Source: Ptiloglossa arizonensis (taxonomy: Eukaryota; Arthropoda; Insecta; Hymenoptera; Colletidae). Taken from it: 64,000 nt of DNA. Under the pieces are notes generated by a model. That model had not been told where the DNA came from. It was given only the letters and a program-made list of their open reading frames with translations, and ran no database searches. Positions 61,756-64,000 of the stretch are shown here, one piece after another; the stretch's first letter is position 1; the number at the start of each line of letters is the position of its first letter. Made by a program: the position numbers and the translations under genes. The DNA is taken from the NCBI RefSeq assembly GCF_051014685.1, contig NW_027478486.1, forward strand, positions 186,001-250,000, written 5' to 3'.

Positions 61756-64000
61756 CACAGGCAACAGGAATTTCTCGAGTTAGTCAATCCGTTCGCGAGA
61801 TATGGGAGTTTGAAGTTAAGGAATGCTTGAGAAACCATCAAAATTATCGAAAGTCTGATACTCGAAACCAATAACTACTATGGCCTAGGGAAAAAATGCA
61901 CATACCGTTGTAACCGGGCGAGTTTCTGCTTTCAGATGCAACAGGGAATTCTCGGGTTCGTCAATCCGTTCGCGAGATATGTAAGTGTGAAGTTAAGGAA
62001 TGGTTGAGAAACCATCAAAATTATCGCAAGTCTGATACTCGAAACCATTAACTACAATGGCCTAGGGGAAAAATACACATACCGTTGTAATCTGGCGAGT
62101 TACTACTTTCAGATGCAACAGGAATTTCTCGAGTTCGTCAATCCGTTCGCGAGATATGGGAGTTTGAAGTTAAGGAATGCTTGAGAAAACATCACAATTT
62201 TCGCAAGTCTGACACTCGAAACCAATAACTACTATGGCCTAGGGCAAAAATACACATACCGTTGTAATCGGACGAGTTTCTGCTTTCAGATGCAATAGGA
62301 AATTCTCGAGTTCGTCAATCCGTTCGCGAGATATGGAAGTTTGAAGTTAAGGAATGATTGAGAGACCATCACAATTTTCGCAAGTCTGATACTCGAAACC
62401 AATAACTACTATGCCCTGGGGGAAAAATACACATACCTTTGCAATCGGGCGAGTTTCTACTTTCAGATGCAACAGGAATTTCTCGAGTTCGTCAATCCAT
62501 TCGCGAGATATGGGAGTTTGAATTTAAGGAATGGTTGAGAAACCATCAAAATTTTCGCAATTCTGATGCTAGAAACGAATAACTGAAATGACCTAGGGGA
62601 AAAGTACACACACCATTGTAATCGGTCGACTTTCTGCTTTCAGATGCAACAGGAAATAATCGAGATCGTCAATCCGTTCGCGAGATATGTAAGTGTGAAG
62701 TTAAGGAATGGTTGAGAAACCATCAAAATTTTCGCAAGTCTGAAACTCGAAACCAGTAACTACTATGGCCTAGGGCAAAAACGCACATACCGTTGTAACC
62801 GGGCGAGTTTCTGCTTTCAGATGCAACAGGGAATTCTCGGGTTCGTCAATCCGTTCGCGAGATATGTAAGTGTGAAGTTAAGGAATGGTTGAGAAACCAT
62901 CAAAATTATCGCAAGTCTGATACTCGAAACCATTAACTACAATGGCCTAGGGGAAAAATACACATACCGTTGTAATCTGGCGAGTTACTACTTTCAGATG
63001 CAACAGGAATTTCTCGAGTTCGTCAATCCGTTCGCGAGATATGGGAGTTTGAAGTTAAGGAATGCTTGAGAAAACATCACAATTTTCGCAAGTCTGACAC
63101 TCGAAACCAATAACTACTATGGCCTAGGGCAAAAATACACATACCGTTGTAATCGGACGAGTTTCTGCTTTCAGATGCAATAGGAAATTCTCGAGTTCGT
63201 CAATCCGTTCGCGAGATATGGAAGTTTGAAGTTAAGGAATGATTGAGAGACCATCACAATTTTCGCAAGTCTGATACACGAAACCAATAACTACTATGCC
63301 CTGGGGGAAAAATACACATACCTTTGCAATCGGGCGAGTTTCTGCTTTCAGATGCAATAGGAAAATCTCGCGTTCGTCAATCCGTTCGCGAGATAGGGGA
63401 GTTTGAAGTTAAGGAATGCTTGAGGAAACATCACAATTTTCGCAAGTCTGATACTCGAAACCAATAACTACAAAGGCCTAGCGGAAAAATACATATACCG
63501 TTGTAATCGGGCGAGTTTCTACTTTCACAGGCAACAGGAATTTCTCGAGTTAGTCAATCCGTTCGCGAGATATGGGAGTTTGAAGTTAAGGAATGCTTGA
63601 GAAACCATCAAAATTTTCGCAAGTCTGAAACTCGAAACCAGTAACTACTATGGCCTAGGGCAAAAACGCACATACCGTTGTAATCGGGCGAGTTTCTGCT
63701 TTCAGATGCAATAGGAAATTCTCGAGTTCGTCAATCCGTTCGCGAGATATGTAAGTGTGAAGTTAAGGAATGGTTGAGAAACCATCAAAATTATCGAAAG
63801 TCTGATACTCGAAACCAATAACTACTATGGCCTAGGGCAAAAATGCACATACCGTTGTAACCGGGCGAGTTTCTGCTTTCAGATGCAACAGGGAATTCTC
63901 GGGTTCGTCAATCCGTTCGCGAGATATGTAAGTGTGAAGTTAAGGAATGGTTGAGAAACCATCAAAATTATCGCAAGTCTGATACTCGAAACCATTAACT
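61756..64000 (+). repeat. 12-monomer HOR (2124 bp), copy 2 and window edge
   Basis: Copy 2 runs to about 63879. It differs from copy 1 in a cluster near 62720-62810 (AATTTTCGCAAGTCTGAAAC and AACGCACATACC in place of AATTATCGAAAGTCTGATAC and AATGCACATACC) and at isolated bases such as GATACACG near 63277. After 63880 the sequence does not restart the unit with CACAGGCAAC but continues with AGATGCAACAGGG. The window ends inside a monomer. Confidence 0.85.

Larger units (their letters stand above)
1..64000 (+). repeat. 177-bp satellite DNA array, likely centromeric or pericentromeric
   Basis: The window is filled from end to end by head-to-tail monomers of 177 bp; the CTCGAGTTCG motif recurs at exact 177-bp steps (31, 208, 385 and onward). 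All monomers I read lie in one orientation and no unrelated sequence interrupts them. Neighbouring monomers differ by scattered substitutions, whereas blocks several monomers long recur almost unchanged, which is higher-order repeat structure. Satellites with nucleosome-sized monomers and HORs are known mainly from centromeres and their flanks in eukaryotes; the centromere assignment here is inferred from structure only. The array continues past both window edges. I do not recognise the family, and a pericentromeric or subtelomeric block is the main alternative. Confidence 0.97.

Noticed and set aside
1..64000. CRISPR array
   Set aside because: The repeat period is constant at 177 bp and the whole monomer is conserved; there are no short repeats separated by unrelated spacers.
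1..64000. Primate alpha satellite (171 bp)
   Set aside because: The monomer length is 177 bp and I see no alpha satellite sequence apart from the box-like 17-mer. The box resemblance alone does not indicate a primate source.
1..64000. Arabidopsis, radish or cucumber centromeric satellites (176-178 bp)
   Set aside because: The length agrees, but I could not match the sequence to the families I can recall, and length alone is weak evidence. A database search of the monomer at 12431-12607 would decide.
1..64000. TATA-like or polyadenylation-like motifs inside monomers
   Set aside because: Short A/T words recur in each monomer simply because the monomer repeats; none is associated with a gene.

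Overview
The whole 64 kb window is one uninterrupted tandem satellite DNA array. The monomer is 177 bp, measured from the recurring CTCGAGTTCG motif at 31, 208 and 385 and confirmed at many later landmarks. About 361 monomers fit, and every monomer I read runs in the same orientation. I found no protein gene, RNA gene, transposable element, CRISPR array, origin or telomere repeat. Long monomeric arrays organised into higher-order repeats (HORs) are typical of eukaryotic centromeric or pericentromeric heterochromatin. I cannot name the species. The ~177 bp length suits one nucleosome per monomer and is shared by several plant and animal centromeric satellites, but I do not recognise this sequence. 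By hand count a representative monomer (12431-12607) is 42% GC with about ten CpGs, so CpG is not depleted.

Layout: 1-2462, an 8-monomer HOR (1416 bp); 946-9880, two ~4.15 kb copies 4778 bp apart; about 7690-11480, a zone dense in copy-specific single-base indels that probably reflects poor consensus quality; 9881-12961, mixed monomers; 12962-16650, an 11-mer HOR (1947 bp); 16651-27030, an 18/20-mer HOR (3186/3540 bp), two copies of which differ at only about 8 sites; 27031-30892, a nearly perfect 1945 bp 11-mer duplication; 30893-33514, mosaic; 33515-42240, a 17/15-mer HOR (3007/2652 bp); 42241-45300, mosaic; 45301-47454, a 6-mer HOR (1059 bp); 47455-49222, a 5-mer HOR (884 bp); 49223-49924, mosaic; 49925-52140 and 54705-57105, two copies of a ~2.3 kb block; 52660-54704, a 5-mer HOR (885 bp); 57106-59628, a 6-mer HOR (1062 bp); 59629-64000, a 12-mer HOR (2124 bp).

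The most interesting sequence signal is at the GTTCGCGAGATATGGGA segment of each monomer. In at least eleven monomers, spaced at HOR intervals, it carries all nine essential positions of the CENP-B box (NTTCGNNNNANNCGGGN). The common form differs by a single C-to-T change at a CpG. A second, weaker box-like site (ACCGTTGTAATCGGGC) lies 112 bp downstream in each monomer. Each monomer also carries a 6-bp dyad with a GAGA loop and an AAAATTTT tract. The short open frames are by-products of the repeat: 177 is divisible by 3, so any stop-free frame continues into the next monomer.
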